64,000 nucleotides of DNA from Neurospora tetrasperma FGSC 2508 (taxonomy: Eukaryota > Ascomycota > Sordariomycetes > Sordariales > Sordariaceae): assembly GCF_000213175.1 (NCBI RefSeq), contig NW_009799100.1, positions 1,419,887 through 1,483,886 on the forward strand, written 5' to 3'. The notes beneath the pieces were generated by a model that saw only the letters and a program-made list of their open reading frames with translations, did not search any database and was not told where the DNA came from. The translations under genes were made by a program, and so were the position numbers. Positions 1 to 10,591 of the stretch are shown piece by piece. Every line of letters begins with the position of its first letter. The first letter of the stretch is position 1.

Positions 1-1400
1 GCCCCATTGGAGGCTGGCCGGCTGGAGAGGACGAGTGAAGGGACTGAAAGCTAGAACGGGACGTATCACTGGCCTCTGGAATTCCGATCACTGCCCTCCA
101 GGTGATTGGGTAGTGGTAGGTGATACTTTGATGGGTGATGTTGATAAATTGTTGGACTGCCCTACTGCGTAGAAGGGAAGGAAGAAGGAAAAGGAAGGGT
201 AACAGTAACGCAGGCTGCCTTAAGTATTCGAGGAAGAGGAGGCTCTCCGCCGGTGAGGATCAGTGGCTAACCAGGGCAAGGGCGGGACCGTTTGCGTTGT
301 GGTGAGAACCAACACAGAGTAGGGAGAGCAAGTTTGGGACCTTGATATCGGGGGGTAACTGGCTGGGTTAGGTGATTTGCCGATTGGATCAGCTTTTGAT
401 GGCGTTGGGATGAAATGGGACGGTTCCAATGCAAACGACGTTCGTGAACCCTTCAATTGGGATTACTGGTGAGTGACGAGGGCTCTCCCAGATGAGATGC
501 CAATAACTCCTCACTTGCCAATGGCTGGGGTTTGAGATGAAAGCGACGTCAACTTTAACGGCCGTGGAAAGTGATCAAGGAGTCCGCTTCCATTGGAATT
601 ACTGATGGGTGATGTAGGCCCCTCTCAGTGGGTTGTACCAGGCCACTGGCTGGTGGTGGAGATGAGAATGAGGTCAACTTTGACAGTGTCATCTCAATCG
701 ACTGCCCACACCATCTGGAACGATTGTCTCCAAGTTGGAAGGGGCAAAGCAGACTACGCAACATGTCCGCTGTGATTTATGTGAAGTCGAAACACTCCCA
801 TGATTTACGAAACATCCGCACGGATAGGGTCATGCAACGCCACTGGGCGCTCATCGCAACGAAGGGTTGACTGTTACAGGCGGTGTCTTCGAATAATTTC
901 AAATGAGGCAGCTAGGACAGTAATGATGGCAGGGCATAATCCTTTCTACATTCAAATGAACTACAGAGATGTCTCTTGTGGGTTTTCATGGAGGTGCTTG
1001 GTGATAAGGAGGTACATGAGAACGATAGCAGTTACAAGGATAGCAGGAATGGCAGGTTATGAATTACCCGTTCTTCGTGGCGGGTAATATGAGCTGCTCT
1101 GTCATTACTTCTAGCTGGCCACTGGGCTGGAGCTTGAGATGAAGACGACGGCTGGGGTCTTATATGTGACCAGCGTTGTAACAGAGGGCCCAACAAAACC
1201 AAACCATGTGAACGCTGGATAAGGTGTATGACTGAAGGTGCAAGGTGGAATCTGATGACTGCAGATGCAAAAGATGTGAAGGGCGTGTTCAGGATCAGAC
1301 AGTTGAAGTTACCTCTATAAGAATGCAGGTGCAGAGGAAAGTTCAAGAGAAGCGGCAACAGTGGATGTCCCAGTGACAATTTTTCAGGGGGAATCTGGAT
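1..1400. repeat. Decayed tandem repeat, unit about 125-136 bp
   Basis: Imperfect copies of the same blocks recur. A 20-bp block centred on ATTACTG lies at 457-476 and again at 593-612, with three mismatches. A second block beginning GCCAATGGCTGG (517-554) returns as GCCACTGGCTGG (642-679), and a weaker copy is near 1117-1156. The copies share GAGATGA and GTCAACTT cores. Reading frames across the region are short and shifted between copies, so I see no coding function. Family and origin are unrecognised; the divergence suggests an old duplication. Confidence 0.5.
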
Positions 1401-2278
1401 GGGAGTAGTGAACTAAACTGAGAAATGAGGCTCTTACCTGAGTGATCGAAGGTTGCTGATAGCGAAGGAGAAAAAAAGAAGGGAAAAGAATTTCACTCCG
1501 GGACAGAAACACTCCCTTTTAACTTGCCAGAAGAAAAGACCTCAGACCACAGCAAGAAGCTATTCAAGACAAAAGAACAATAGAAGTAAAGAAGATACTC
1601 GGTATTCCTATTGTGCATTTTACTTTTCAACAACTGACGTTGCTTGACAGCTGTGATTGGTCCCGGCATGTTGGTAAGAGAGTGAGCAGCAGGCACTGAA
1701 ACACTCTACTCGGTGTCATCTGTTTTACACCGAATAAGAACAATAGGCAGATGGTTACGGAAAGCCGTGTGATCTCACACTAGAAGGATCGCAATTCATT
1801 TGTTCGAGCGGTCGTTGTTTTGCTGCTCATGCGTGACCACTCGAGGGCCTGGCTATCGACTTGTGGTGTACTTTGAGGACTCGGTGAACTCGATATGGGA
1901 AATGGGAGAAGCCCAAGTCTGACGAGTACATTCTTACAGAGAACTGTCCTCGAGTACCAATCTGACTAAACGACCTGACTAATTAATGCTCGTCTGCCTA
2001 GTCAACCACACAATCCCATTCCAGTCATGGGACAACTCCTTGACACCCTGGTAGACTTTGACTGTGAGATTTGCTCTCTGATACCTCACAGTTATAGAAG
2101 GGGTGAGTGGTGGTGCTGAAGGGTCATCACATGGCTCGGAATTGAGTGATGGAACAAGAGTTCCCTTGAAACGGAAGGTTGAGAGGTCAGTGCTAATGCG
2201 TCTGTCCAGATGCATTTGGCCTTGACCTCCCCCCGCCACCTGGAGAGTTTGGTTGAAAATGGCCACCCCATCAAATAA
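1401..2278. other. Gene-free stretch
   Basis: No reading frame here has a recognisable motif or splice structure. The sequence is of mixed composition, with an A-rich patch around 1465-1600. I see nothing else in it. Confidence 0.4.
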
Positions 2279-3491
2279 GTCTCTGGCGTTCTGTCAGTCT
2301 ACTCCAGCTCCCGGAAATTCGTCTGCGTCTTGTGGAGGGCGACGCTGGCCACGACAACTGTGGCCAAAACTCTCATGGGGTCGTTGCTCGAAAACTCCCT
2401 TTCAACAAAAACCGATTTCAAGAACTCGTCGGTAACTTGTCCGTTGTGTCAGACCGATGACACCGCGGACCTCAAGGCCAGATCAAAGGTGTGGCCAACA
2501 AGAGCGAAGCTGGAAGTCCACATGAAGACGGGACACACCGGCGAAGCTGTTTGGAAAAGGAAGTGGGGACAAAAGCAGAACGGAGTGTTTGTTTGCCCGT
2601 ACTGTCTTGAAGATGGAGTGAAACGAACGTTCACTACCTACCCTGCCCACACTGGTGCGCCATGTTTCACAGAATGACAAACTCGTTTGGGTCTTGACAC
2701 TGCATCCACAGGTTGACAATGGGAGAATCCTGCCTGCGGGCTTCCAGCTGAATGGTTTTGACGAGGGCCATGAGGCTCCCATCATCGGTCGCAACTTTTG
2801 CCACGAATTGATGCCCATAGACGCACTTGGACAGTGGCCACGACCAGAGCGACCTCAGGGCAACGACAACCAACACCGCACCAGGCACACGCCAATTGCA
2901 CCATCACAAGGCAGTTACACCACCAACACCGCAATGGGCTTTCGACCCTGTCAACGATTTCGACCTGTCAAAGTGTACCATCACAATCGACAGTTTCGCT
3001 ACCAACACGGCAATGGGCTTCAGTAGTACCGACTATTGGCCGAAGATTCTTGCTCTCCTACGTACGGTACCTGTACAAACTCCCTTTGGCGGATGGACAA
3101 GTCCATGTCTTTGGGGATGTCTAGATGGGCCAGTAAAAGTACTACTACTGGTATCACACCCCGACCCCCGACAATAAGGTTTACTATGCTTCTGCTCGAT
3201 TTGAACCTGTGGATGTCGCCGCATCAAGAAGACATATCAGCCTACTTCAGATGTCCGACTTGCGATGCCCATTTCAACAGCATAGGGCAATGGATCGACC
3301 ATACTCGTCGAGAGCATAGTAACGTGGCCGTCACAGTTGCCGAAGAGAGATCGAAACAGACAAGCACCGATTACGGCGAAATGGATTCCTCAGACAATCC
3401 CTCAGACGACAACTCCCCATGCCATTGTCTTTCTGGTGCTATCCCGGATATCTATGTCATAATGTTCTTCTCGAGACCTGCAACAGTCTAG
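2279..3491 (+). pseudogene. Degraded C2H2 zinc-finger coding region
   Basis: Three finger-like segments can be read on the plus strand. One begins CPLC near 2440 and reaches HMKTGH near 2520-2537. A second begins CPYC near 2597 and reaches RHVSQND near 2658, but the two halves are in different frames. A third, RCPTCDAHF through WIDHTRREH, lies at about 3250-3318 in the frame that ends at 3491. Between them the open frame changes several times, and a diverged duplication sits at 2898-3024. No convincing introns join the pieces, so I read this as a broken zinc-finger gene rather than an intact spliced one. C2H2 segments of this kind occur in many fungal nuclear proteins and in some mobile-element-associated proteins; I cannot assign a family. 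An unspotted multi-intron gene is the main alternative. Confidence 0.4.
2898..3024 (+). repeat. Diverged two-copy tandem repeat, period about 77 bp
   Basis: The stretch 2898-2945 (TGCACCATCACAA... to GCAATGGGCTT) is repeated with substitutions and small length changes at 2975-3024 (TGTACCATCACAA... to GCAATGGGCTT). Both copies can be read as a peptide ending TNTAMGF, but in different frames. This fits duplication inside a formerly coding segment followed by decay. Confidence 0.55.
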
Positions 3492-3904
3492 TGCAGAGCG
3501 TTCCGGAACCGATGGAGAGAAGGAGCAATTCCTTTTTTGACTTTTCGAAAAATCAATAAATAAAGGGGTCAAGAAGTTTCCGAAAAGGTGATCTATTAAT
3601 TCGTCCTGTCCACAGATTTATCTCAAGGGAATAGATGAAAAAGTAGTTTTGAACTGAGACATGGGATGAAAGAATGATGAGGGAAGCGATATAATCAGAT
3701 GAAATAACATGATTCTTTCTCGGGCTTCTCTCATCGTTTTTTGAGGAACGTCTCATGTACCAAATTTGGCCTTAGATCAACTTCTCCATCTTCCCCTCGA
3801 ACATCCAGTGCAGGGCTGCTGTGATTGATGTGCCCTCCAGATAATTCTCTGTATTGCTGGCATGCCACAGGTTGATCAGGCCCAGTGCAGTTGATTCCCA
3901 CAGG
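3492..3904. other. Spacer between two degraded coding regions
   Basis: A/T-richer stretch with no supported gene. It separates the zinc-finger relic on the plus strand from the unknown relic on the minus strand. Confidence 0.3.
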
Positions 3905-6112
3905 AGTCTAGGGGACCCGGACGTCCTGGGACAGTTGCGCGACGCGGTCAACCACGCTGGTCGCCTCCGCAATGTAACGGCTCGTTGCGTCATCCTTTGG
4001 GTAGAATAGAGGGAAATCATTGTTATCCACCTTTGTCGTAACGAGTCGTGGCGTCTCCCACTGTTGAGAGAGCCGCTTGATGCACACGTCGAGACAGTGC
4101 ATGTCAAGACGCAACGCGGGGTCGGGGCCAAAATCTACATTCGCAAGCCTAGAGTAAGATAGTATACCGTCGGCGATATTAGACTAAAGCGTTTGCGAAG
4201 TTGCGAACGCGTACCGTGCGTAAATTTTCGCCGCTATTTGACCAATGTACCCGAATTTCTCAAGATCCACCTCGCTGGGGGCAAACTGCGGTTACTAAAC
4301 AATGCGGCCCTGCCTAACGATATCCTACAACCCCATAGCCTAGCTTACGAGTTGGTTATGCGGCAGTTGGTCGTGCATTTTACCCGTGGTAAGTGAGGCG
4401 CAAGACTGGTATCCACCGCGGTTGGTAACACCTTCGGCCCGTCGAGTGCAGCTCTGCCACCCCTGATCGAACGCGACGAGCCTAGGGCGACCTTGCCCTG
4501 CCTTCTATACAAAAAGAAGGCAACCGTCTGCCACACTCGGAACTAGTCGTCAATGTGATAACCGCCGCGAGTATGGGCGCTCCCTTCAGCCATGCGATGG
4601 TAGCGGGGCGGGCCCTGGTGACCGGGCTTGGTGGACATTCGGCGTAATGCCAAATAAAGATTGACCAAGATAGTCTCGTGAATGCAAATGTCATTGTTGT
4701 TCACGTTTGCCGGGGGGGGGGGGGGGGGGGGGGNNNNNNNNNNNNNNNNNNNNNNNNNNNNNNNNNNNNNNNNNNNNNNNNNNNNNNNNNNNNNNNNNNN
4801 NNNNNNNNNNNNNNNNNNNNNNNNNNNNNNNNNNNNNNNNNNNNNNNNNNNNNNNNNNNNNNNNNNNNNNNNNNNNNNNNNNNNNNNNNNNNNNNNNNNN
4901 NNNNNNNNNNNNNNNNNNNNNNNNNNNNNNNNNNNNNNNNNNNNNNNNNNNNNNNNNNNNNNNNNNNNNNNNNNNNNNNNNNNNNNNNNNNNNNNNNNNN
5001 NNNNNNNNNNNNNNNNNNNNNNNNNNNNNNNNNNNNNNNNNNNNNNNNNNNNNNNNNNNNNNNNNNNNNNNNNNNNNNNNNNNNNNNNNNNNNNNNNNNN
5101 NNNNNNNNNNNNNNNNNNNNNNNNNNNNNNNNNNNNNNNNNNNNNNNNNNNNNNNNNNNNNNNNNNNNNNNNNNNNNNNNNNNNNNNNNNNNNNNNNNNN
5201 NNNNNNNNNNNNNNNNNNNNNNNNNNNNNNNNNNNNNNNNNNNNNNNNNNNNNNNNNNNNNNNNNNNNNNNNNNNNNNNNNNNNNNNNNNNNNNNNNNNN
5301 NNNNNNNNNNNNNNNNNNNNNNNNNNNNNNNNNNNNNNNNNNNNNNNNNNNNNNNNNNNNNNNNNNNNNNNNNNNNNNNNNNNNNNNNNNNNNNNNNNNN
5401 NNNNNNNNNNNNNNNNNNNNNNNNNNNNNNNNNNNNNNNGGGGGGGGGTTGGAGATCGCCATACCGGACGGCGACGGCCTTAGTCGGCAGGGAGTCGAAG
5501 GGCGCATCAGATATCGCCTTATTGATATGTGCTATGTTGGACTGCGTAAAATGATGGAGGGCCTGTAGGAAAAGCTTCTGATACGATTGTGGGAAGTTGG
5601 CGCCAGCCCATCCCTTGGTTGGATTCGCCTTTTTCAAGTTCGCGAGTAGCCCGAACCAACCAGCCACCACTAGGCATCCGAAGAGGCTGGAAAAATATTG
5701 GTATTCCAGTGGGACTTTGTAGCGCCGAGGGCGATGTTGCCGGAGCGGCGATAATTAAAGATGGCCAGAGCTTGGAAGATCATGAACCAATTATCCACAT
5801 GGTAACCCCCGACCGAATGTTGGTCACTATTGTCGACCTTTTGTGGTTTTTCTCTCAGGCCAGTCGAGGGGCGGATCAACTGTGTCCTCCCTCATGGCGA
5901 CTTTGAATGTCCGCTCATCTGGCTCGAGTGTGGTGACAGTGTACGTAGGGGATCTGTTCAAGTCAATGAACTCGTCTTCGGTGAGCGCCGCAAAGCTCCA
6001 ATCAGTGTCATCTGAGTAGGTAAAACCTTGCCTCGTTATTTCTGGGCGGATAGACTTCGCCAGGCTACAACTGCTCCGACGGCCAGGACTGGGCTTGCTG
6101 ATTCCAACGTCT
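3905..6112 (-). pseudogene. Broken coding relic of unknown family, interrupted by the N gap
   Basis: Minus-strand translations show clearly protein-like stretches in changing frames. They are an acidic N-terminal part containing DDTDWSFAALTEDEF (about 5960-6020), a segment with GGYHVDNWFMIFQALAIF (about 5745-5800), a segment with GWFGLLANLKKANP (about 5610-5660), and downstream of the gap a C-terminal part with LDMHCLDVCIKRL and NNDFPLFYPKDD ending near 3908. A second, diverged version of the YHVDN/YRR/ALGA segment appears after the gap (about 4475-4560, YHIDD... FFLYRRQGKVALG). Either two related copies lie in tandem or the ancestral protein had an internal duplication. The element is broken, with several interruptions. 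I do not recognise the family, and an ancient integrated virus-like origin cannot be excluded or supported from sequence alone. Confidence 0.4.
4711..5448. other. Assembly gap flanked by poly-G
   Basis: A run of 22 G follows the C at 4711, then 706 N (4734-5439), then 9 G (5440-5448). G homopolymers abutting a gap on both sides are typical of failed sequence extension, so the G tracts may not be genomic. Translations that run through this gap are meaningless. Confidence 0.9.
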
Positions 6113-6929
6113 TAAATAACGGAAGACGCGGTCATGGGTGCTGGAAGGCAGTTCCATGGTAGTGCTGGCGGGAAGAAGTGGGTGGTTGCGGGCTGTATAG
6201 GAACTCATGATGACTGATCTGCTGTTGGGTCAAGTGAAAAATAGGTAGAGGTATAAAAACCTGTGTCTTGACCCTCCTCTCACCCATCGCGTACTGCCCT
6301 TTTCTTCCCAACCAAACCGCCGCATTTACTATACCTTCATTTAATATCTCCCCACCAAATCTTCGGTAACGACATCGCCCATTCATCTTACCTACCACCC
6401 CAAGAGCTACGGCGCACAGTTACAGTGACGAGGAGAAGATGAAGACATTTTCATCAACGACGAACACGCAGACGTTACAGACGAAGAGTAAAGTTGTGTG
6501 TTGAGGCAGCAAACGGATTTTGACAAGGGCTGAAATACCTAGGTTCCCCCTTTTCGCAGCGAAAAATCAGCGTTTTCTTTTTGTACATGATTCTCCAATG
6601 ATGGCCCCAAAAGAAATGAAAATCGACAACGGCGATGACACACGTAAGGTACACTACAGGTACAATAATATTGGGAGACCTGTTGATATTCCATGCTAGG
6701 AGAGCATGGCATTACCTAGACATCATGATGTGCACCTGGGACAAGATTGTGGGGATTGATCAGGACATCAGGTACTGTACCTTTCAAGCTCTGTAAGGTA
6801 CCGAGTGCACTACTACGTTGTCTTCTTGGTGTATATACTAGGAAAACGGGCTGCCTCTATCGCCTTGGTCAATCACATTTGGCCAAAATCGACGAAAACG
6901 AGATTAGCGGAAACGTCACCTCCAGTCCA
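6113..6929. other. Spacer without a supported gene
   Basis: Short frames only, with no motif that I recognise. A weak purine-rich stretch lies around 6420-6490. Confidence 0.3.
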
Positions 6930-7165
6930 GCCTGAGCAGCCTCCAACGTCACAACCAGGAGGCCGTTGATGCGCGCATGATCGAAATCTCTACCGCTATC
7001 AAGAAAGACCATGAAACCCTAGAGTTTGAAGCGCAAATCCTCAACGACACATTCAACGCCTACCACAAGGCCTCTTTGGCGGCGATGTCAAAATCGGCTT
7101 CCTTGTTAGAGGCCGACAGCAAGTCGGACCTAGTCATAGACTTGATGGATGATGGTGTGCATTGA
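6930..7165 (+). pseudogene. Short coiled-coil-like coding fragment
   Basis: An open frame on the plus strand reads SSLQRHNQEAVDARMIE, continues through about 60 hydrophilic residues with helical spacing (KKDHETLEFEAQIL) and ends DLMDDGVH at a stop. A matching upstream piece (AKIDENEISGNV, about 6880-6915) is in another frame without a clear intron between them. The composition is protein-like, but no start, domain or family can be fixed. It may be a remnant of a longer gene or a terminal exon of an unrecognised one. Confidence 0.3.
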
Positions 7166-7249
7166 TGATGAAACTGTCTGAGTCTAAGTCTGTTTGCGTT
7201 GAGCGAGTCGGACTTTGTGTCTAGACTCTTTGGAGCCGCAAGTCCCTCT

Positions 7250-7957
7250 TACCTTGCGACGTCGGGCTTCCTCACTCCCTTTCTCCAACAGTCGATGGGT
7301 TTTGTAAGGGTAGACTCATGGTGAGGTTCGGTTTTGGCAGTCTTGACAGGCATCTTGGTAGCCGCCTGAGCGGTGGTTCCTCCTCTTCTCTGCCACTTTG
7401 AGGCCTTTTGTAGCCGTTTTGGTGCGAACTTTTCGTTAAACTCGACAACTTTGGTCTTCGTCTTAGTGACGGAACCTCAGAGGGACACATTCTTGTCTGT
7501 CCCGCTACCGACGTAGATCGAAGGCGATTGTTTGGGCTTTTAGAGTATTGTAAAAGAGGTGCACCGCAAAACCATGTTCGTCTCCGTAGGTAAATTCTGG
7601 TAATGATTTGAGAGCAGCCAAGGATGGAGGGTTTGGGTACTCGAGGATTATGTCGAGCTTTTTGTCGGAATCCCACATTGGGATAAAGTAGGTGCGTTGC
7701 AATAGTCGCCTTTTCTCTGGTCGTCACCAGTAAAATCTCTTGTAGAAGCAGAGTTTTCCATCCTTCCTGAGGAAGGAACACTTCGTCTTGGTCGGCTTTT
7801 TGGTTGGCCCCTTCCCAGAAAGACCACCTCGATGACGGACACGGTTCGTTGCGTTAGGTGATATTACTCGTTTCGTGGCAATGAGGGGGGGCTTCGGAAG
7901 GTCAGACAATGGGGCCAGCAGCCTTAGCTTCATTGCATCGGTGTGTCTGGTAGACAA
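7250..7957 (-). pseudogene. Broken hypothetical coding region
   Basis: Minus-strand translation is protein-like for most of this span but not continuous. A basic N-terminal stretch ends KDGKLCFYKRFYW. A middle part contains FIPMWDSDKKLDIILEYP and YGDEHGFAVHLFYNTLKA (about 7510-7700). A lysine-rich tail contains FNEKFAPKRLQKASKW. Several interruptions separate the parts. I recognise no domain. It lies in the same decayed block, and on the same strand, as the relic at 3905-6112, so the two could derive from one larger locus; that is inference. Confidence 0.35.
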
Positions 7958-9556
7958 TGCCTACCTACCTATTGTAGTTGTCTTGTTCTCAGCCAAGTAT
8001 TGGGTCGCCTGTTGCCCTACCTACCTAGGCCGGACAAACCACGCAGTTGTAGACAGCAGAGGTACGCGTGGTTTGGTCTTGGTTGGGAAAGGTGTCTCTG
8101 CTGTCACCTGGTGGTGGTAGTCGGTTTTGGTTTTGTTTGTCTAGATTTCGCTGGCGACTTAAATCCCTATCGCCAGATCTCGCGATGATTAATACACGTT
8201 GAACAGCGTTGTGAAGTGGTTGATACCAGACTATTAAAGGCTTACACAAATAAGAGTTGGACTGAACCGAAGCTGTGTCGGGGTCGAGTTGCCTAGTGCC
8301 AAGGCGCACCGAAGAGAGGTAGACGATATGATGAGAGGAGACCTAAGTCGCTAAGGCACGGCACGGTGTGGAAGGGAAGTGGAAGTTGTCCTCCTTTATC
8401 TTCGCCAACTCTTCTGAATTTTCCCTCTCTTCCGTCCGCTGTGATCAGTCAGCTGAGAGTGTCTATATCGTTTCTCTCGTTGAATTGTGTTGAACAGGAC
8501 CTTGGTCAAGGGTGTAGTGTCTTGAATGTGACCTTTTCCGACAATTTTCCCTCTCATAATCTCATCATATTTCTGGGACACCTCTTGAAGAATGGGACAA
8601 AGAGGTTGTTGTTGTTGATGAGTGAAACCTTGGCTACTACGAACCGTTACATCCACGTATTAATTTCCAAGGTACCGAAGAACGGGCGAAGCTCACTTGA
8701 ACAGACTTCCTCCTTGGTCCTCCAGCTGATTACCTACAATCGAGCAACGACTATTGCCGGGCGGAGACCAGAGCGATGATTCAAGTCCAGATATTCTCCG
8801 ATGTCATGTTCATCATTGATGAGCTTCCAGGAAACACGGATTCTATGCCGATGGAAATCTCTTTAATTGGCACCCGCCCTGGATCTCTGACTCTGCGTGG
8901 CGCGACGGGTGAAAAACCGTTAGGCCGCTGGTGCACATCCGTGATCCAAACGCCAGTCAACAAGGACTGGCATGATAGTCGGTATCGGACAAGGGGAACA
9001 CAGGTACCATACCTACATTGGAGGTAAGTATGAGAGAATAAGAGAGAGATGAGCCGACCTGGGAGCAGAAAGAGCTGCAAAAGGGACGTTGAAGGCCGGT
9101 CGCCACATGCGAGTGAGATATCTTCGTGCAGTCAGTCGCATTATGCATGTACCTACCTCTGTTGGGCATGCCCTTCCAAGGTGTGATACGCATTTTCAGC
9201 AAGTACCCTTGAAAACCTCAGGCGAAATCACATGTGACTGCGTTAGATAACGAACTCCGCATTGAAACCGTTGGCTTGCTGCCTTGAGAACCAGGGAAAC
9301 AGAGCACAAAGGGGATATTGGGGGGGGGGGGGGGGAATAACTGCCTTTTCCAACATTCGGACGACCGCTCTGGAAACATTTACTTACAAACACCATTGAA
9401 CAGCGGACGCAACCACAATCTTGGCATTATCCGCAGCGACCAACTCCTCAATGTGTACCAACCATTTCATTGTCACCACTCATCATACAAACTCCCGTCA
9501 ACCCCATGCATCACAAGCCGAAGCCATGCAAACCTGGCCTTCCAAAGTTCACCTAT
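7958..9556. other. Gene-free stretch upstream of the conserved gene block
   Basis: No reading frame here carries a recognisable domain. Repeated ACCTACCTACC-type tetramers occur near 7962, 8018 and 9150, and a 16-base G run lies at 9320-9335. The right end is presumably the 3' flank of the b5 reductase gene. Confidence 0.35.
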
Positions 9557-10591
9557 CTAAAAGTTGTAAATCTGATCCTGGGTATACCCCAACTCCTGCA
9601 ACACCCCCTTCTTACCAGCTCCTACCCATCCCTTCGTTCCCTTCAACGCCTTCTCCATGGCCGGCGGTCCGCAAAGCAACACCTTGGTCCCCTTGCTCTT
9701 CTCCGTCGCACCACTGAGCCCGGCCTGTTCTAGCACCTGCTTAGTCACAAATCCCTTCTGATACGGAGACTGTGCTACAGGTTGAGCAACGACGTAAACA
9801 GTCTTCAAGCGGCCAGGATAGTTCTGCTCCAGCTCGGCGAGCTGGTCACGCAGAAAGATGTCTTCGTCCGTGTTGACGCCCCAGACGAGGGTGATACGGG
9901 TCTTGTCGGCCGGGTTGGTCAGGATGCCGCGGACGAGCTGGTACATGGGAGTGATACCGGCTCCGCCGGCGATCATGGCCACGTGCGGATGCTTGTTGGG
10001 AGTCCACTTGAGCTCGGGGATGGGGGCCACGGTTAGGGTGTCGCCAGGCTGGAGCGAGTGCAGGTGAGTACTTTGCTTGCCGCCGGGGTAGAGCTTGACC
10101 ATGAGCTCGACGAAGCCGGGTTCGTCTGGGGGTGGATGTCGTTAGTGAGATCATATGAAATTGGGAGTTGGTAACTCACTTAGGTCATTTGTGGGGGTAT
10201 ACGGGCGGATGACAGGGAGCCATCGTCCCTTGGGGAAGGAAATGGTCAGAAGGGCAGAGGTGAGGCCCATGCCGCTGGGCTGAGAGGGGTCGGGAAGCTC
10301 GAAACGCAACTTCTTGGTGTTGTGGTTGATGAGCTCGGTGCTGTGGAGGCGCAAGCTGTGGAAGCCAAAGCCTGACAGAGGCAGCTTGCCCGGCTTGAGA
10401 TCGCTGGCGTCCATGTTTGTGGCTAAAGCAGTTCCCGTTGCGCTCCCGCTTGCGTTCCGTCTCAGATAGAAGGCGTAGATTCCCAGGCCAGCAACACCAG
10501 CCGCGACGGCAACTTGAGTACTCATTACACTAGCCTTGAGGGGAGGGCGGAGGAAGTTCGCGTTGATTTTGAATGGATTGTAGGGAGGCAT
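9557..10591 (-). CDS. mcr1: NADH-cytochrome b5 reductase 2, mitochondrial (MCR1)
   Basis: Transfers electrons from NADH through FAD to cytochrome b5-type acceptors at the mitochondrial outer membrane/intermembrane space; in yeast it supports D-erythroascorbyl recycling and ergosterol synthesis. Two exons, 10591-10180 and 10125-9557, flank a 54-bp intron (GTGAGT donor, CTAAC branch, CCCAG acceptor) and give 326 residues, close to the family length. An N-terminal hydrophobic anchor (about 24-43) precedes the FAD domain, with the flavin motif RPYT at 129-132. The NADH domain follows, with GGAGITP at 191-197 and a CGPPAM motif before the C-terminal F. The splice restores the conserved NDLNEPGFVELMVK. 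The start chosen is the first ATG before the anchor. The gene is head-to-head with the MFS exporter across 1.7 kb. I am sure of the family; the localisation is by homology. Confidence 0.93.

Noticed and set aside
4543-5670. Long minus-strand and plus-strand frames running through the N block
   Set aside because: Most of the translation is unknown bases; openness of the frame is an artefact of the gap. Only the real flanking residues were used.
9320-9335. 16-base G run near the mcr1 3' end
   Set aside because: Simple homopolymer; no gap adjoins it, and it forms no G4-type pattern of spaced G blocks.
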